Assembly (NCBI GenBank): GCA_020809705.1
Contig: CP085827.1
Coordinates: forward strand, 2,914,001 to 2,978,000
DNA length: 64,000 bases
Source: Calonectria ilicicola
Lineage: Eukaryota; Ascomycota; Sordariomycetes; Hypocreales; Nectriaceae
Direction of reading: 5' to 3'
Below the pieces are notes generated by a model. It saw nothing but the letters and a program-made list of their open reading frames with translations. It was not told where the DNA came from and made no database searches. Position numbers and translations under genes: made by a program. Of the stretch, positions 31,326 to 43,443 are shown in pieces. The number at the start of each line of letters is the position of its first letter. Within the stretch, counting starts at the first letter, position 1.

Positions 31326-32479
31326 CGTGATCTTCTTCAATGCAGCAAAATAAATCTTATTGACAAACAAAAGTGACTGAGAAGCAGTAGAAGCTGGGTC
31401 TATCTAGCTGGCTGTGGTGGAACGTTGCGATGCGAATGCCAAATCCCAACGGATCGATGGGCACCGAGCCGACTTTGAATAAATAAATAAAAAAAAGACT
31501 CCAACGTTAAAGGCTAGGCACTGGATACGGTAAACCAGGCTCGGTATTAACACAACAGCGTTATTCGCCAACGCCTGTGCATTTCGCGCCACGACCCCAA
31601 CGCAGATAACACACACTACAACCCACCTGCCAAAAGATAGAGATCAGAAATATAACACACTAGTGGAGATCAATCAACAGAGCTGAATATTAACACAGCT
31701 TTGTCATTAGCCAGCATCTGCACATTTCGCGCAGCGACCCCAACAAAGCTGACAGTCGTCATCGCATCACACCTATAAAAAGACCCAAAAAAATAAGGCG
31801 CACCAAAAAAAAAAGTCTTGCGCACATCTCAGTATTTCCACAGTTGTGTCATTTGCCTTCTATCGGCTAGCATCAGGACACCCTTCCGGAGGCCTCAGCA
31901 CCACTCATGATACCTCACAGAGTCCCAAAAGAGGCACCTCACTGGTGGAAGTCAAAGATTTTTTGGCTTTCTGCCGTAAGCAACGCTTCCCAACATACTC
32001 AAGTAGAATGGTGCTAGTTTTAGGTTGGAATAGCTGAGGAAAGACGTAAGGGAAAGAGAGTCCGGGCAGAAATATCCTCTCTTCCAAATCAACTAAGTCA
32101 AAAATAGTGCCGAAACTATCATAAAGGTCTTTGGGTCAAATGGTCCATCAAAAGTAAAACCCCTAGCCCCGACTGTGGATGTCTTGTTAGGTGAGATTGA
32201 TGTGGCTGGCTGGTGTTTGCACAAGCAAAGTTGCACAAAATTGCAGTCAAGCTAACTAATCCTGCTGCGCCCAGCCAAAGTTCACCCAGGTCAGAGTTCG
32301 ATTCCTGGGTCGGTCCTCGACAACCATATGAGGAAGTGATGGACAGCTTATTATAATATAACAAATTAATTCATATGGATATGTCAAAAATATATTAGAA
32401 AAGCGCACAATCTATGAACAACGCCAAGCATCGTAGCCCGATTCAAACCGTGTCACGGCTTTGGCCCAAACCCCCCACC
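31326..32479. other. Intergenic with diverged tandem repeats
   Basis: Besides the repeats at 31540-31885 no gene is seen. A tRNA-like T-loop phrase (gttcgattcc) near 32296 lacks a pairable T stem and is not a tRNA. Confidence 0.45.
31540..31885. repeat. Three diverged copies of a ~144-bp repeat
   Basis: Related blocks begin near 31545 (tattaacacaacagcgttat), 31688 (tattaacacagctttgtcat) and 31833 (tatttccacagttgtgtcat), spaced 143 and 145 bp. The first two also share gcatttcgcg/gcacatttcgcgca and acgacccc/gcgacccc blocks about 40 bases later. The third copy is the most diverged. Confidence 0.6.
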
Positions 32480-34642
32480 TCAATGTTCGCAAAAGCTGTA
32501 AGTAACATTGTTCCATTTTTGAACTGCCTCGCCTTGAAAGTTTGTTCGCACATCCATCAGCTCGAGGCGATGCTCCTTTGCCTCTTCCAAACTCATCGGG
32601 ACTGCATCCCCAAATTCAGCTTGAACCATTTGCATGAGCTCTTGCGGAAGGTCCTTGCGGCCCTTGACAGCGGCTTCCAAGCCAGGGTGTCCTGGTGCCT
32701 TGTTGACGATGAGTTCCGCAATGGTCTGTGGCACCTTTTCGGCATTCGACTCGTCAAGCCCACCAAAGGATCGTTCCATCCACCAGTTCTGCTGTTGGGG
32801 GGGGACATTTGCTGTGCTAATTATTGGAGTAAAGGGGTCCACGAGCCACAAGGCAATGAATCGGCGATGTCCTGGCTTTGTCTGATCCTTCAGCTCAAAG
32901 GGGGAGACTCGATGATGGAATACGTTAGGGAACGCAAGAAGCCTTCCCTGCTTCGTTTCAACGCTCCCGTAGTTCTGAATGCACGGACTGCCAGATCCAG
33001 AACCCAACTTTGAGCCATATACCCTTTCCATCCAGCCATAGCCGTCTTGCCCAACGGACCAGTCGTCCTGGTAAGTACTGGTGCATGTTCGAAATGCCAA
33101 GTGGCTTGATGTGACATTCTCCGAGTCAAGATAATAGAGGGCTGTGCCAACAATGTGTTCATTCATTTGGCCCTCCACATGCCATCCTCCACCAGGGAAA
33201 TCGGGCTTTTCAGGAGTCAGCTCGATGGAAGCCATCTTGACGATGATTTGGAGATTTTTGAACTGCTCCCTCAGGGAGTCACCAGGCTTGGTACCGTATT
33301 TCCAAGGAGTAAACTCGGGAGCTGCAGGTTGAACGGGCTCACGAAGCATTTTCCACTTCACTTCTTGACGTGTTCCAGAATAGTATTTCCCGCTTTCTGG
33401 GTCCCGCTCCTCGTAGTCTTCGTCTTCGTCACTTTCGTCACCCGAATCCGAACCGGACACAGCGACCTCGTCGGCTTCGTCCTTTTCAAGCTTAGCCGGA
33501 TCTTCTACCTCATCAAGTTTTGGGGTCCAATTTTCTTCGTTGTCATCGCTAGAATTTGTTAGTCCGTTCTCAATGTGGTGACGTTGTACAACACGAGAAG
33601 ACCTACTCTGGATTGCTTGGTCGTGGAAAACGTAGCTTCGTTCTTCCAGCTCCATCCAACTTGAAGCTACGATACTGTGGTAGACACAGGTCCCATGCAG
33701 GTAAGGCCTTCTCTATGAGCTTCTCGATGGTGGCATAAATTCTGCGATGCTTGGGATGAAGATTGTTGATATAGCTGGTGAATTGGACGCTGCCGTCGTC
33801 TTGGAGTTTGACATTTGCCGGTAGCCACTGATATTTTGTTGACCAAAAAGAATCATGGACTTTGCTTCCACCAATATCGGTAGAGTCCCACCCTCTTCTT
33901 TGAGTTGGAGGTGGGGATTCAAACGAAGGAATGACATCACCTTTCCCTGCCCACTTATCAATGGCATCTGTTACTCCGACCACCTCTTCGGCAAATACGC
34001 GTGTTTTGCCATAGACAAGAGGGTACAATGATGGATGTACAAGGTCCTTAACTTGGTTGTTGGTGCGCGGGTGCCAATCAGGGTTGTCCTTTTGTTCGGC
34101 CATGAGAGTAGCGAATGCAGCTTGGAGAGCATCGTGAAGTGGTTTATCAATAAGACTATCCGACTTAGCCACTGATGCGTTCGCGTCAAGTGTCGGAATA
34201 AGCGCGGTCTCTTCAAAGAACTTGGCTTTTTCTTGCAATTCTTTAATACACTAGTAATACCAGTAAGCTTCACGAAGGCTTGAAGTAGGAATGGGCTTGC
34301 AAATACGTAATCCAAGCATCCTCTGTCTAGGATTGTCTTGAGCTTTTTGCCATATTTTCCGTCGACAATATCGCTCCACATGGGGCCGGCTGGGAGTTGA
34401 AGTGCTTCCTCAATCCATTTTTCAGTGATGGCATTGTCAAAGACCTTGATATGCCAATCGGGCTTGTCAGTGAGGCGGTCCATGACAATCATCATGGCAA
34501 CCTCTCGGACGAGGATCATATCTGACTCGGATCCATAGCAATTTGGATGAATTCCCATCGGGTATAACCGTTCGTCACCGCCCCGGTGCTCATTCTGGCG
34601 ATGATAGCGGAGGTCCAAGCCCAGGCCGGGGTATTCAGACAT
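32480..34642 (-). pseudogene. DUF4246 family protein with a one-base frameshift
   Basis: The ATG at 34642 starts MSEYPGLGLDLRYHRQN, the usual start of fungal DUF4246 proteins. An intron with gtaggt donor and gactaac branch removes 33549-33606, and the frame then runs to 32480. Near 34241 the frame changes: LLQAFVKLTGITSVLK must join ELQEKAKFFEETALIP, and the DNA (aagaattgcaag) lacks one base for this. With one extra base the two exons sum to 702 codons. The conserved PDFPGGGWHVEGQMNEHIVGTALYYLD block recalls the metal-binding core of 2-oxoglutarate dioxygenase folds, but the function of DUF4246 is not known. A very acidic linker (SGDESDEDEDYEERD) precedes it. Only this one base disrupts an otherwise well-preserved gene, so it is either a recent mutation or a sequencing error. 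Confidence 0.72.
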
Positions 34643-37600
34643 TTTGGTGGCTGATGAGGAATTGAGCTTGCGTAAAGGAAACAATCGAAGACCAGTTGGT
34701 GTTGCTCTGAGATTTTGAACGGATTGTAAAGCAATGGGCAAGATTGATCGTGATGCTGGATGCCGGCTGGCTTTAAGTATCATGTTTGCTCGCTCAGCAA
34801 TTCGACCATTTCCCAAGTGGTATCACCTGGTCAAGTCACGTGCTCTGGGTAAGCCAGGCATCCAAGCATCAGGCAACCAACGCCGACAGCCAACAGCCCA
34901 TAAAACGGGGCCTTTAAGCGAAATGGGAATCGATAGAATATTCACACATTGCAGCAATTCAATGTGAGAACCTGTGAACGGAATATCGCATTCGGCACAG
35001 TCATTGCTGCCAAGCAACACAAGCAACGATTTTGTGGACCATCAATTGAGTCTTTGCAACAACCACAACAGCACCATGACAAGTTCACAGCAGTGTTCGA
35101 AAATAGAGTTACAGTAAATTACTATGATTTTCCGTTATCCTATATACTCATAAGGGCCTATCTCTTCCAGTCTTGAAATAGTTTTCGAGTACTCAGGAAC
35201 AACAGGACGCCAAGCATAGATTGGAATTCAATCTATCGACCTTTCCAGCTTATCTTTAGGAACTTTAGGTTCAGAAAACTCTACATTCTGGCTTGGATTC
35301 ACCGGCACGAAACTGGCTTGACTCTTTAAAGCAAAGAAACTTCATCAAGTCCAAAGCTGCAACAAGTAATAAATCATAGTCCAAGCTTAGTGCGAACAAT
35401 TCTCTCGAGTTATTGTCATGCCCGGTATTTCATGCGTCATTGGATATTTATGTTTGCATTTATTCCAGATTTTTTATTGACTCAGCTATATCGACAAATG
35501 TCCATTTATCTACACATTGTATCATTGCAGTTAGACATGAATCAAATCGCCGAGACTCTTTCCAATACTACTAGTTCATCCCTTTGCACACATTAACGGT
35601 GTGAGTATTTTCTTATACATATTCGACCATCTCTATCCCCCCATTATCATAAAGTTCGAGAATCATGATTGGATCGAATTCATACTCTGTGGAAGTGACA
35701 TCATTATTGCTCCCTGGTCAGAAATTATAGAAACCAATAACTTCCAAATTCCGCGCCTCAGCCGTTAGTCACAGTTGTAATATGCAGCCTAATCCTCAGC
35801 CATGTTAAGTAACACTACCCGAGTTCATAGCAATTGTGCAATTTGGTGATCTATTTCGCGACGCTTTGTGCTATAGATACGAACATGCTCCAAGTTCGTC
35901 TCAGAAAATAGAATCTCCAAAATTATGCAGCTGAGCTTATCAAGGGTTCATAAAGAAAAAATCCCGTGGTATCTATCCTAAAATCCTATTGTGGGAAATC
36001 AATTGAGATTCGAGATCAGATCGAGTACTCGATGATATGCCGTTGTAATCATAAAAAGTCCCTCGTCGGTGTATACTGGGTGTGCCGATTTCTTCTCCTT
36101 TTTAGGGGTTCTACGAAAAAATCTCCATCCCACAGTCCATGAAATGGTGAAAAGTAAGGGAAAAATCTGCCCCTCTCAACCCTACGGATTTGACCCTCAG
36201 TTCGCAATGGGTAAAACTTTTGTATTTCAACAATACTCGATCCATCGTTGTCGGAAACCTTTCCAAATCAATCAAGTTCCTTTTAGGACTATTTCCCAGA
36301 TTTTTCCATATCGCTACGGAATGGATATCGAGTCGATTGTCCGTTTCTCGATACACAATGCAGTCCCTCGATGATGGATTTTGGTCGATCGTGCAGAGCT
36401 AGAGCTACCCGGGAGACGCGCGCGGGGAACCCGATGGTTCAGTGATTGGAAGACTCGCACTCGTGGCCCACAATCTTGCAGTCACATCGGTTCGGTCGGG
36501 ATCGGCGGTCGCGACAACGCATACGAATGGCTGCAGGGCGATCAACTTAGGGAGTCTCTCGGATCGGCCGGACGCGAATTGATGGTCGGGCGCGAATCGC
36601 GGGACGGAGCGGGCAGCAAAGGTCGCTGATCTCGGAGAGTTATCGGCGGGGTTTACGCTTATCCACCTAAAGGGAGCATGTCTTGGTTTGGAGGCCTTCG
36701 CTTCTTCAACCAATAGTGCGCGGGCTAACCGCGAATAGGACGCGTGTCAGTTTGGTGGTCGAGAGATTAGTAGCTGGCCGTGGCAGAGCTGAGCCCAACA
36801 CCCTGGTCGGAAAAATGTGTGGCGACTCTCATTTTGCGACCTTGCGCTTCCACAAGTTTGCGCCCATCGGGGTTAGCAAATGTGCTGTGATTGTGCGCTT
36901 GAACAATCGCATGCGCATAAAACACAAAATATTAAGAGTTGGTACATGGTCAGCATCGTCGCGCCCGGTCGAAAGTGCCATTATGATGGTGTACGTGGAG
37001 AGTGAGTCGTCAAGGCGCGTCGCTTAATAGTGTTCCTCTTCGCCACCCCGCATTTTAAAAGAGAGAGGTCGCAGGCACGGCTCAGTTAGTGCTTGATGAT
37101 CTGAAGATACATACCATTGCCTGGCTCGCCATGGAGGAGGATGTGGATTAACTCGGGAACGTAAGAAACGGGAAGGTCACGCGTTAAAAACATCGCCTCG
37201 GTCCCTCCAGATTCTGCAATTCCGTGACGATCAATTCCTTCGTCGAGAAAGACGCAGTGGACACATGATATCGGCGGACTCATGTTCCTTAAGAGGTCTA
37301 GATGCGTCGCCGCCACAGCGGGGACCAGTGTCTAAGATAGCGCCCGCAGTTCACATGTCTGCATGTACTTCGACTATGGGTTTTGGCCAAGGTTCCAATT
37401 GATTCGTACGAGAGGGAGAGCAATTTGGTCCAGACCGACTGATTGTCTCTCTTGACCTATCATGGAGACGCCCATGTCAGCCTCAGCTCAGCCACGCCAA
37501 ACTATCGACGGCGAGACCCAGTCCAGCTTGCTTAGTTCCGCAGTGGCTTGCATTTTCAGGCAATAGACTGCAAGCCACAAAACCAAATACGGCTTTATTG

Positions 37601-37870
37601 ACGCAGGTGCCAGCTTGACTATTGGCAGAGCTATGGCGCCAATCCGAGAACATAGAGCTTAGTCTTAGAAGCTAGCACACCTCAAGTCCTTCTGATTGAG
37701 TTGCGGAGCTGCAGCGCCTAAAGCATGAGCAGAGCTATACCAAGGGTTAAAAAGGGACGCTTAAGCACTTCCTCCCCGCTTCTGCTGTGCTACGTGTCTT
37801 TCCTCTGTGCAAATCACTCATGCAGTCTTTTGGATCATTGAATTCTGCCTTGCGTTCTCCATCTGCCAAT
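34643..37870. other. Long region without a convincing gene
   Basis: Over 3 kb. The frame upstream of the DUF4246 start is open but looks like leader sequence. A CpG-rich segment occurs at 36381-36640. On the - strand 37316-37086 is open (SPPISCVHCVFLDEGIDRHG...ELIHILLHGEPGNG) and could be a relic exon, but no partner exon fits. The last 100 bases before 37871 are pyrimidine-rich, like a 5' leader. Confidence 0.4.
36381..36640. other. CpG-rich segment of unusual composition
   Basis: A ~260-bp stretch full of cg, gatc and cgatcg-type words (gacgcgcgcgggg, ggatcggccggacgcg) within AT-richer surroundings. Short open frames on both strands have no recognised motif. Confidence 0.4.
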
Positions 37871-39784
37871 ATGGAGACCCCAATCCCCGACATCGAGCTT
37901 AATATGGCTGCTGGCATTGCCGAGCGCAAAGGCATGATGAGCTCAATCACGGCTCTCGATATGGAATACCCGCCTCGTCCTACTAGTCCAACTGGTTCCG
38001 TCATGAGCTCCTTCAGCTCGGCCCGCCGCTTTACCAGCAGCCGCCGCCGATTCAGTGGCGGAGGCTACATGCGACGCACCCACTCCTCTGTTGTTTCAAA
38101 GGAACTCACAGCTCAGGCTGAAAGCGAGTTCATGGCTCTCATGGAGCTTATGGCTGGAATCTCTCGACGAAGCAGTTCCTTGAAGGAAGTGTGGACCAAG
38201 ATGATTACTGAGCGGGAGACTTGCATCACTGAGATGGAGAGGATGTACGACCAGTTTGATGAATTCACCGAGACGATCGAGCGCAAAGAGAAGGAACACC
38301 ACCACCACGCCCACGGCCATGAAGAGCAAAAGAAGGAAGCTGCCAAACTTCGCATTGAGATCACCGCCGCCCTTGCCAGCGTCGCCGAATACAAAAAGAA
38401 ACTCACCGATCGTGATACTGAACTCGGCAACGCTCGCCGCGAGATTCGAGAATACAAGGAAACCATCTCACGTGTCCGCGAGGAGCACGAGTTGACCAAG
38501 AAGACTCTGGAAGAAACCCAATTGAAGCTCGTTGTCTGTGAGGATGAGCGCCACCATGCCCGTGAGGATGCCCAGAAGCATCACGGAGAACTTCGAAGCC
38601 TTACTCTGCGCTTCAATGATCTTCAGACTAGCTACAATGAGATCACCACCAAACATGAGATCGCTCACAAGGAGCTTGTGTCGATCAGAGAGACCCTCAT
38701 CATCCTCAAGAGGGAGAAGCACGAGTGGCTGCACGAGAAGGGCGAGTTTGAAGAAGAATTGCGCAAGTGCCACCACAAGTACTCGGACCTTTCTCTCAGA
38801 CTTGAGGAGATGACTGAGAAGTTTGAGAAGAAGGAGCGTGAGGTGACCATCCTCAAGGAGTCTGTCACTAAGCTGGAGTACGAGAGACAGGAGCTCCACG
38901 TGAGAATCGAAGAGCTGAAGCGCAAGCTCGAGGAGAAGCGCTGCGGATGGGAGGATGCCGAGGACCGCTGTGGCAAGTGGAAGCTCAAGTGGGAGCATAG
39001 CGAGCGCGAGATTGCCTCCATTCGCGAGGATATCCGTATCATTGAGAGCGAGAAGAGCGAACTGACCACCACCATCGCCAAGATTCGTGAGGAGATCCGC
39101 GTCTTGATCATTGAGAAGGACCGCCTCAGCGATGAGTACCACCACGAGTGCAGGAAGTCTGAGGAGCACCACCGCAAGGTTATTTCCCTGCAGGAGTCGC
39201 TCCGTCGCGTCGAGACTACTGTCAAGGAGAAGACCGAATCAATCCACACTCTCAATGAGCGCATTGAGCGTATCGAGAGCGAGAGGGACGATGCACGCGG
39301 CAGATGCGAGCACCTCAGCATGGAGATTGAGCAGCTCCAGACCAGCGTCGTCAGCCTCAAGGCCGAGATTAGCCTCACCGTCGAGAAGCACGATGATGTC
39401 TGCAACAAGCTGCGCGAGTGCGAGTCTCGATACGATGAGGTCTGCGAGTCCATCACCGAGTACCAGGGAGGCCACAGCGAGTTCGAGTACGAAATTACAA
39501 CGCTCCGCACCATGCTCCGCGAGGCCCGCGACCAAAAGGAGAAGGCTATCACGGCCCGCAGCACTGCAGACCGTGAGCGCGACGAGGCTATTTCTCGTTA
39601 CGAAGAGAAGTGCAGAGAGCTCGAGAGATTTGACGAGCAGATGTCGCAACACTTCCACGCCCACGGCAAGTCAGAGGGTCGATCGCGGGTGGTGTCTCGC
39701 AGCATCCGCAAAGTGCATGAGCACCACGATGGACACAGCAGCAGCGTTGGCTCGCCCATTAACTCGCCCACCTACTGCGAATAA
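37871..39784 (+). CDS. Large coiled-coil protein, His-rich
   Basis: Intronless. I choose the ATG at 37871 (METPIPDIELN), giving 637 aa; the earlier ATG at 37787 lies in pyrimidine-rich leader-like DNA. Residues about 1-85 are Ser/Arg/Pro-rich and disordered. From about residue 90 to 600 the sequence is almost unbroken heptad-type coiled coil rich in Glu, Lys and Arg (for example SKELTAQAESEF, KLRIEITAALASVAEYKKKL, SEREIASIREDIRIIESEKS). His clusters stand out, such as EHHHHAHGHEE near 170 and SQHFHAHGKSEG near 595. The C-terminus is Ser/Pro-rich. No motor, ATPase or membrane domain is seen. It resembles structural or scaffold proteins; no specific family is recognised. Codon use is strongly biased to G/C-ending codons, suggesting high expression, and creates long spurious frames on the other strand. 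Confidence 0.75.
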   Translation: METPIPDIELNMAAGIAERKGMMSSITALDMEYPPRPTSPTGSVMSSFSSARRFTSSRRRFSGGGYMRRTHSSVVSKELTAQAESEFMALMELMAGISRRSSSLKEVWTKMITERETCITEMERMYDQFDEFTETIERKEKEHHHHAHGHEEQKKEAAKLRIEITAALASVAEYKKKLTDRDTELGNARREIREYKETISRVREEHELTKKTLEETQLKLVVCEDERHHAREDAQKHHGELRSLTLRFNDLQTSYNEITTKHEIAHKELVSIRETLIILKREKHEWLHEKGEFEEELRKCHHKYSDLSLRLEEMTEKFEKKEREVTILKESVTKLEYERQELHVRIEELKRKLEEKRCGWEDAEDRCGKWKLKWEHSEREIASIREDIRIIESEKSELTTTIAKIREEIRVLIIEKDRLSDEYHHECRKSEEHHRKVISLQESLRRVETTVKEKTESIHTLNERIERIESERDDARGRCEHLSMEIEQLQTSVVSLKAEISLTVEKHDDVCNKLRECESRYDEVCESITEYQGGHSEFEYEITTLRTMLREARDQKEKAITARSTADRERDEAISRYEEKCRELERFDEQMSQHFHAHGKSEGRSRVVSRSIRKVHEHHDGHSSSVGSPINSPTYCE

Positions 39785-41227
39785 GGAGGAATATGTGAGA
39801 TGATCGGATGTTCAACTAGGTATTTTCTTTGGGTTTAATCATGGGGTTTGTGGTACGTTATCGGATATCCTGGACTGGCATTTCACTGCATGCCTGTCCA
39901 ACTGGTTTTTTCTTGTTTGCCATTACTACATTCTTACAGCAGCACTCCCGTGCTTTCATTTTCTTTGTCCTTAAAAACATTCTTATCCTCTATATTATTT
40001 ATCTCTCAAATTCAAAAGTTTAAAAGTAATTTGTTCGGCCTGCATCCTGAAAATGTCAATTCCTTCGCCGCCGCCGCTGTAAATTTTGTAGCGCTGTCTC
40101 CCTGAACTTACACAGCGCCCCACAAAGCCTTAAGCCGAGTAACACTGCCCAGCATGCCAGCTTAGAATTTTGTGGCGGGTCGCGGCTTGGTCAAAGATAT
40201 TAAATTGAACCTAGTTTGTTAAATTCAATTCCGTTTTTATAGGCGGTATGAGGTAATTATGGAAATCCATCACAATCGCGGCTTGCTAAAAGACAGTCGT
40301 CGCAAATGTGCTATGTGTGGCTTGCAAATGGGCGCAAATTACTCATCCGGTTCTCGAGTTGACTATTTACAATTTCCGAAGCGCTGTATGAGTTTTTGCA
40401 GTAGGGTCCTCAGCTTAGATAATAAATTTCAAGTGCACATTAATGTGTCTGGCCAAAATTGATCAAAGTTTTACTATCTCTGGCAACTTTATTCTTCAAT
40501 TAACGGCGACGTGTACTAGCCGCCAAGTCCTACGTGCCGAAGGCTTGAGAGAGGCTTGCAATCTAAAATGGTCTGCACACATCGGCTCATGGCGTTCGCT
40601 AGACAAGTCCAATTAGCCCTTCTCCACGAGTCCTGTGAGCTCATCACTCACTAGGAGTCACAGCGGCTCGACCCTTGTCCAACAAGCGCAGTTTAGCTTC
40701 GCAAGTGCAGCCACTATCACATTGCCTTAGTCAGTAAATATAAGCCTGGCTGTCAACAGGTAATTTTGTCGAACTGTTGGTACTATAATGACCTAGTGCT
40801 CCCTTTTATGCATTGCGAATCAGTATGGCGTTATGAGCCAATATATACCCAGCCCCAATAATTAATAGGATCTTTTAGAATGATGACCAATATCACAAGA
40901 ACAAAAAGACGCTGCATGGATGGCTTTTACACAAAATAAACATCCCGAGAAAATTTATTGCATTTGAAGGTTTTAATGAGATGAACATGTAGAAGGAATT
41001 CTGTGGATTGATTGTGAATCTAGCATAATCTGGCAAAATTGAATCGATTGCTAAACCGAACAAGTTCTCTAGATAAATTATACCGTAAGAGGGTTCTATT
41101 TCTGATTGAACTTCTAGACCAGATATGGCCTCGTTTCTTTTATCCGGTAAGTGACATGTGTAAGAGAATATGACCGCTGACTTCTGTCTGTTCCTTTTTG
41201 TCATAAAAGATTAGACTGAAGGAACTT
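39785..41227. other. Intergenic, no gene recognised
   Basis: 3' regions of the coiled-coil gene (+) and the Zn2Cys6 regulator (-). No coding signal is seen. Confidence 0.5.
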
Positions 41228-43443
41228 TCAAGTCAGCATTAGATTTGTCCCAGTTCTCGTCGCAACCATCCTCCATCGACTCGTTGTACGTGATCTGCCG
41301 CATGGTCCTTCTTCCCAAACATCTAGGAGCACGATAATCCCCGTTCTGACACCTTCTATACCATATACCTCTACCTGGTTGTACCAGCTACGGAATCTAT
41401 CTTGAAGGACTGGATCGAATGCCTCGCTTGCTCCAATAAAGGCTGGCCAATAAAGTGGCGCAGCCAGAATCTGCGTCTCAGCTTTAACCTCTTCAACAAC
41501 CTCTATGCTTTCTATTACCTTTTGAACAAACATCTGCAAATGCCGATATCCGAGAAGTCGGATGTGCTGAGCGAAATAGATAATTATGGCATTGTGAAAG
41601 GCTCGAGTCATGTGTTGAATAATTTGAGAATTTGAGGCTTTTCCAGATGAGGCGCAACTGAGAGTGGCATCTGGCGACCAATCCAAAATCGCCTTCTCCA
41701 AATCATCACATTGACCTTGCAAGTGTACTGGGATATCCTTGATTCCCAGCTCCTCACGTATATCAACCACTTCGTTTACCAACCTGGTCGCTCTGCTCAG
41801 TAGTAATAGTAAACTTTGGGGCACTGCATAAATGCTCTCGTATGAGCCTTTAGCGGCGGGGGTGTTGTCAGGGATCGAAAGAATGGTCTTTGTAGGAAGT
41901 TCCAGCTGGAATATTGGCCTTTTCGAAGATAATGTCCCTATGGCCAATTCCTCTGCATATTTGGCCTTTTCCGAATCCCCACGAACTGCCGTACTCTCAT
42001 GTATAGTCCTCAGGAAAAAGTATATTCGATGGAGAGCTTCTGCTTGGTTTGAATACTTGTGCTTCCAGCATTTAGTTTGAATGATCAGTCTGTGCGCGGC
42101 ATCAAGATACACTCCGCAGTTTTCTATATCCCCTGACATGACCTGTGACGTATGGTGAGTATCGGATTCAAGAGGGTAACGTGGAAACAATCAGGCTCGG
42201 TCATGAACTTACGTTGATGGATATCATAGAAAGTATTGTAGCAAGAAACTCTTTGTATTTGGGCCGGGTCTTGGAAAGAGATTCCATTTCTACAGCCTCC
42301 GTGAGAAGCTTAATGGCAACCCCACGGAAACATGTGGCATCATTGGCCCATTTCAGAGCCTCATCTTCGTCCGATCTGATCTTGCTATCGTTTGACAGGC
42401 AGAACGCGCTTATGGACAGCAATGCATTCCTCAGGGCAGATCTGATGCGAGATGTTGATCCGTGAATGATCATTTCTCCAGTACTCTGTATAGCACGTGG
42501 CAAATGAATAGTTTTCCATGGGCTCTTTGGGTTATCCAAGACACAAAACAAGTGCACAACTCGGTTCGCATAGTGATGCATCAAGAACTGCTCGTTGTGT
42601 GGGAGATATTTGGCAGGTGGGCATCTATGAATCGTATTGTCCGGGGATAATTGACGGGAATCAAATTCAGCGGGCGTAATTTGATGGTTATTATGAACAT
42701 CCTGCGCAGGTTGATCCAAAATGTCAAAATTGAAATGATCTTCATTTGCATCTTGTGTCGGAAAAATGTCCAAAAGGATATTTTCACTGGTGTCATTTTC
42801 TGACACTGGGATTCGAGGAGGAGAAAAGGAATTTGTTGTGATGCATGTCTGAGATATTTCTAAGCCCCCGCCAAGGTGCAAGGCATCAGAAATGGAAGAA
42901 GTAGTCAGGTCGCTGAAGTCGAAATCAGGGTCTTGGTTGTCCCCTTTTGGAGATGGGGGGACAATAAGTTGATCCGCCGGTGAGTTAGTGGAATCAAACA
43001 CCCCAAATGGCCCGTTTTCTATGTCACAAATACTTAATTGGCTTGTTTCAAGCTCATCTATGGCCAAGAGGATCTCGGAGACCTTATAGCATGGGAGTGG
43101 GGTCTGGTTCGATTCTATTGAGGGCCGACGTTAGTTGAATGACATCTGATCACCACCATCGAGCATAGGGCAAGCTGTGGTACACACCCAAGGTTATCCG
43201 GCTTCTACATGGCCTAGAGTACAACGTGGCATCAGCCGATTCATCTAGACTTTTGTCATGGCCAGTTTCCGGGGCCAGCCAATGCAATCGAACGCCATAG
43301 CCCTCGCATTGGATGCCTTTTCGGCGACACTGGCTGCACTCCGGGCGTCCCTCGTCGCATTTAAGCCTACGAACCCGACAGGTCCAACACCCTGTAAAGG
43401 TCTTGGTATGCTTTTTCGGGATGTAGGGTCGGCGGACCGGCAT
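41228..43443 (-). CDS. Zn2Cys6 transcription factor with Fungal_trans_2-type C-terminus
   Basis: Three exons on the - strand: 43443-43188, 43114-42213, 42142-41228, giving 690 aa. Introns are 73 bp (gtgtgt donor, caactaac branch) and 70 bp (gtaagt donor). The binuclear zinc cluster at residues about 19-46 is CWTCRVRRLKCDEGRPECSQCRRKGIQC, spaced C-x2-C-x6-C-x6-C-x2-C-x6-C. This TGCWTCR type is found in ARCA/UGA3-like regulators. The middle part is Asp/Ser/Asn-rich; the C-terminal half is helical with the expected LFCVLDNP, WAND and GIIVLLDVWEE blocks and ends NLMLT, as relatives do. It probably binds CGG-type sites as a dimer. Divergent from the ketopantoate-reductase-like gene, which makes it a candidate local regulator of the right-hand gene group. 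Intact. Confidence 0.86.

Noticed and set aside
32260..32330. Possible tRNA or tRNA-derived SINE near gttcgattcc
   Set aside because: The T stem pairs at only three of five positions, with one of those a G-U pair, and the nearest box-A-like word is about 90 bases away; no cloverleaf can be drawn.
34642..34816. N-terminal extension of the DUF4246 frame from 34816
   Set aside because: MSEYPGLGL at 34642 matches the usual family start; the extension is probably leader sequence.
37086..37316. Open - frame with SCVHCVFLDEG and HILLHGEPGNG
   Set aside because: Could be a relic exon, but adjoining exons do not join in phase and the family is not recognised.
38665..39564. 299-codon open frame on the - strand inside the coiled-coil gene
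   Set aside because: Antisense by-product of G/C-ending codon bias; Ser/Arg-rich translation without any motif. The + frame has clear heptads.
39111..39803. 230-codon + frame overlapping the coiled-coil gene
   Set aside because: Shifted-frame shadow, Ser/Arg/Ala-rich, no motif.
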